64,000 nucleotides of DNA from Rosenbergiella gaditana. GTDB lineage: Bacteria > Pseudomonadota > Gammaproteobacteria > Enterobacterales > Enterobacteriaceae. The stretch is from the NCBI RefSeq assembly GCF_018494065.1, contig NZ_JABBFR010000002.1:124001-188000 (forward strand). The letters run 5' to 3'. The translations under genes and the position numbers were made by a program. Within the stretch, counting starts at the first letter, position 1. Every line of letters begins with the position of its first letter. This document shows, piece by piece, positions 62,728-64,000 of this stretch. The notes under the pieces are model-generated. The model saw nothing but the letters and a program-made list of their open reading frames with translations. It made no database searches and was not told the DNA's origin.

Positions 62728-64000
62728 ATGGCTTCACCACGGCGCAAAAAGTTTACGATTTCGCCTCTCTCGTTACGAGGCCGCTTTTTACTCGCAGCCT
62801 CGGCGCTGATTCTGATCATCTCACTCTGTTACGGTGTGGTGGCAGTAGTGGGCTATGTAATCAGTTTCGATAAAAATACCTATCAAGTAATGCGTGGGGA
62901 AAGTAACCTTTTCTTCACCCTCGCCCAGTGGCGTGATAATAAAATCGTCATTGATCGCCCCGATAACTTAAAGCTTAACTTCCCGACGCTTGTCTATATC
63001 TATGATGAACATGGGCGTTTACTGTGGCAGTTACGTGATGTCCCTGAAATACGACGCAGCATCTCAAAAAGCTGGCTACAGACGAATAATTTCTACGAAA
63101 TCGATGCCAGTAATAAGGTCAGTATTGCGGCAATCGGTAATAACCGTAAAGCACAGCAAAAAATTGCCGAACTGGGTAGTGATGACACCTTCACTCACTC
63201 GGTCGCCGTGAGCCGTTACGATGCCACCGCGACCCTACCGGCCCTGACCATTGTCGTCATTGACTCGATTCCTCAAGAACTGCAACACAGCGAATTGGTC
63301 TGGTCGTGGTTTAACTATGTTTTAGCCGCCAACTTTTTATTGGTGATCCCATTACTCTGGCTTGCCGCCCGTTGGAGCCTTAAACCCATTGGCCAACTGT
63401 CGGCAGAGTTAAAAGCTTTAGAATCAGGACAACGTGAATCGTTGGGTGACTCGCCTCCACAAGAGCTGAAAGGCTTGGTCAGCAACCTAAATCTATTGTT
63501 AAAAAGCGAACGTAAACGCAGTAGCCGTTATCACACCACGCTTTCTGACCTCACTCACAGCCTCAAGACACCCTTGGCGGTGCTGCAAAGTACTCTGCGT
63601 TCACTACGTGGGGCGAAGCCGATACAAATCGAAGAAGCTGAGCCTTTAATGCTCGAACAAATTAGTCGTATATCCCAACAGGTGGGTTACTACCTACACC
63701 GCGCCAGTTTACAAGCTGAAAATAATCTGCTGAATCGAGAGATACACGCTGTCGCCCCACTGATTGATGGACTTTGCTCCGCGCTAAATAAGGTTTATCA
63801 AAATAAAGGGGTCGATATTACCGTTGATCTTTCGCCGGAACTGACCTTCACCGGTAATCGTGACGACCTGATCGAGGTAATGGGTAATGTCCTCGATAAT
63901 GCCTGTAAATACTGCTTAGAGTTTATCCATATCAGTGCGATTCAAAATGACACCACACTAACATTGTTTATCGATGATGACGGTCCCGGTATTCCTGCTA
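62728..64000 (+). CDS. phoQ: Sensor kinase PhoQ (3' end outside the window)
   Basis: The frame is open to the end of the window and covers the first transmembrane helix, the PDC-type periplasmic sensor, the second helix ([20 protein letters not shown]), the HAMP domain, the phospho-acceptor His in [13 protein letters not shown] and the ATPase N box ([10 protein letters not shown]) up to DDGPGIPA. The sensor keeps THSVAV but has LGSDDTF where E. coli has an EDDDDAE acidic cluster. An alternative ATG at 62713 overlaps phoP. Confidence 0.95.
   Translation, partial: MASPRRKKFTISPLSLRGRFLLAASALILIISLCYGVVAVVGYVISFDKNTYQVMRGESNLFFTLAQWRDNKIVIDRPDNLKLNFPTLVYIYDEHGRLLWQLRDVPEIRRSISKSWLQTNNFYEIDASNKVSIAAIGNNRKAQQKIAELGSDDTFTHSVAVSRYDATATLPALTIVVIDSIPQELQHSELVWSWFNYVLAANFLLVIPLLWLAARWSLKPIGQLSAELKALESGQRESLGDSPPQELKGLVSNLNLLLKSERKRSSRYHTTLSDLTHSLKTPLAVLQSTLRSLRGAKPIQIEEAEPLMLEQISRISQQVGYYLHRASLQAENNLLNREIHAVAPLIDGLCSALNKVYQNKGVDITVDLSPELTFTGNRDDLIEVMGNVLDNACKYCLEFIHISAIQNDTTLTLFIDDDGPGIPA

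Overview
The window looks like chromosome from a gammaproteobacterium of the order Enterobacterales. Gene order in the core blocks follows Escherichia coli (chaA-kdsA-sirB1-prmC-prfA-hemA // lolB-ispE-prs-ychH-pth-ychF, and icd // rluE-nudJ-mnmA-hflD-purB-phoP-phoQ), and the proteins align closely with my recollection of their E. coli counterparts. The moderate base composition, the combined arabinose and sucrose genes and several lineage-specific gaps (no sirB2, no dauA) suggest an Erwiniaceae-like plant or nectar associate such as Rosenbergiella or Tatumella. That placement is inference, not proof. No rRNA, tRNA or CRISPR array was seen.

Layout. 1-10.8 kb: core housekeeping (cation antiport, KDO synthesis, translation termination, heme, isoprenoid, PRPP, peptidyl-tRNA hydrolase, YchF). 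10.8-13.4 kb: accessory exporter, VOC protein, decayed IS3-family transposase, cold-shock-domain protein. 13.4-19.9 kb: a complete arabinose unit (araBAD, divergent araC, convergent araE) with recognisable AraC half-sites. 20-25.4 kb: a rearranged csc sucrose unit (cscR, cscA, cscB, cscK) with two identical 12-bp palindromic operators and a CRP-like site in the cscA-cscB gap; a PhnA/YjdM gene sits inside it. 25.4-44.9 kb: transporters, aldB, a PmtA-like methyltransferase, ycdY plus an M20 amidohydrolase, yeaQ, emtA, ldcA, cho, an lpxL homologue, a WtpA/WtpB-like oxyanion transporter lacking its ATPase, a DinI/MsgA gene with a LexA box, and a TetR/EamA operon. 44.9-50.7 kb: a gene-poor, AT-rich stretch with a Tat-exported oxalate decarboxylase, a membrane/coiled-coil protein, a P-loop kinase-like protein, small ORFs and a RibD-like deaminase. 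50.8-54.9 kb: a mobile-element graveyard at the 3' end of icd. 54.9-64 kb: core genes ending inside phoQ.

The most unusual part is 51.1-54.9 kb. Three decayed tyrosine-integrase 3' ends, two decayed tail-fibre fragments and a displaced, degenerate second copy of the icd 3' end (with its terminator) show repeated integration in icd, as known for phage 21 and e14. Between these nearly identical repeats sit two intact copies of a two-gene module (a small membrane-associated protein overlapping a DUF1493-type protein). The copies keep the same ends but have strongly diverged centres. They are the only intact genes left in the remnants, which suggests a retained cargo function.

Other points of interest are a PhoQ whose sensor-domain acidic cluster is largely absent, a PhoP-box-like repeat overlapping the purB terminator, an intragenic PurR-like site in purB, and two candidate small RNAs.
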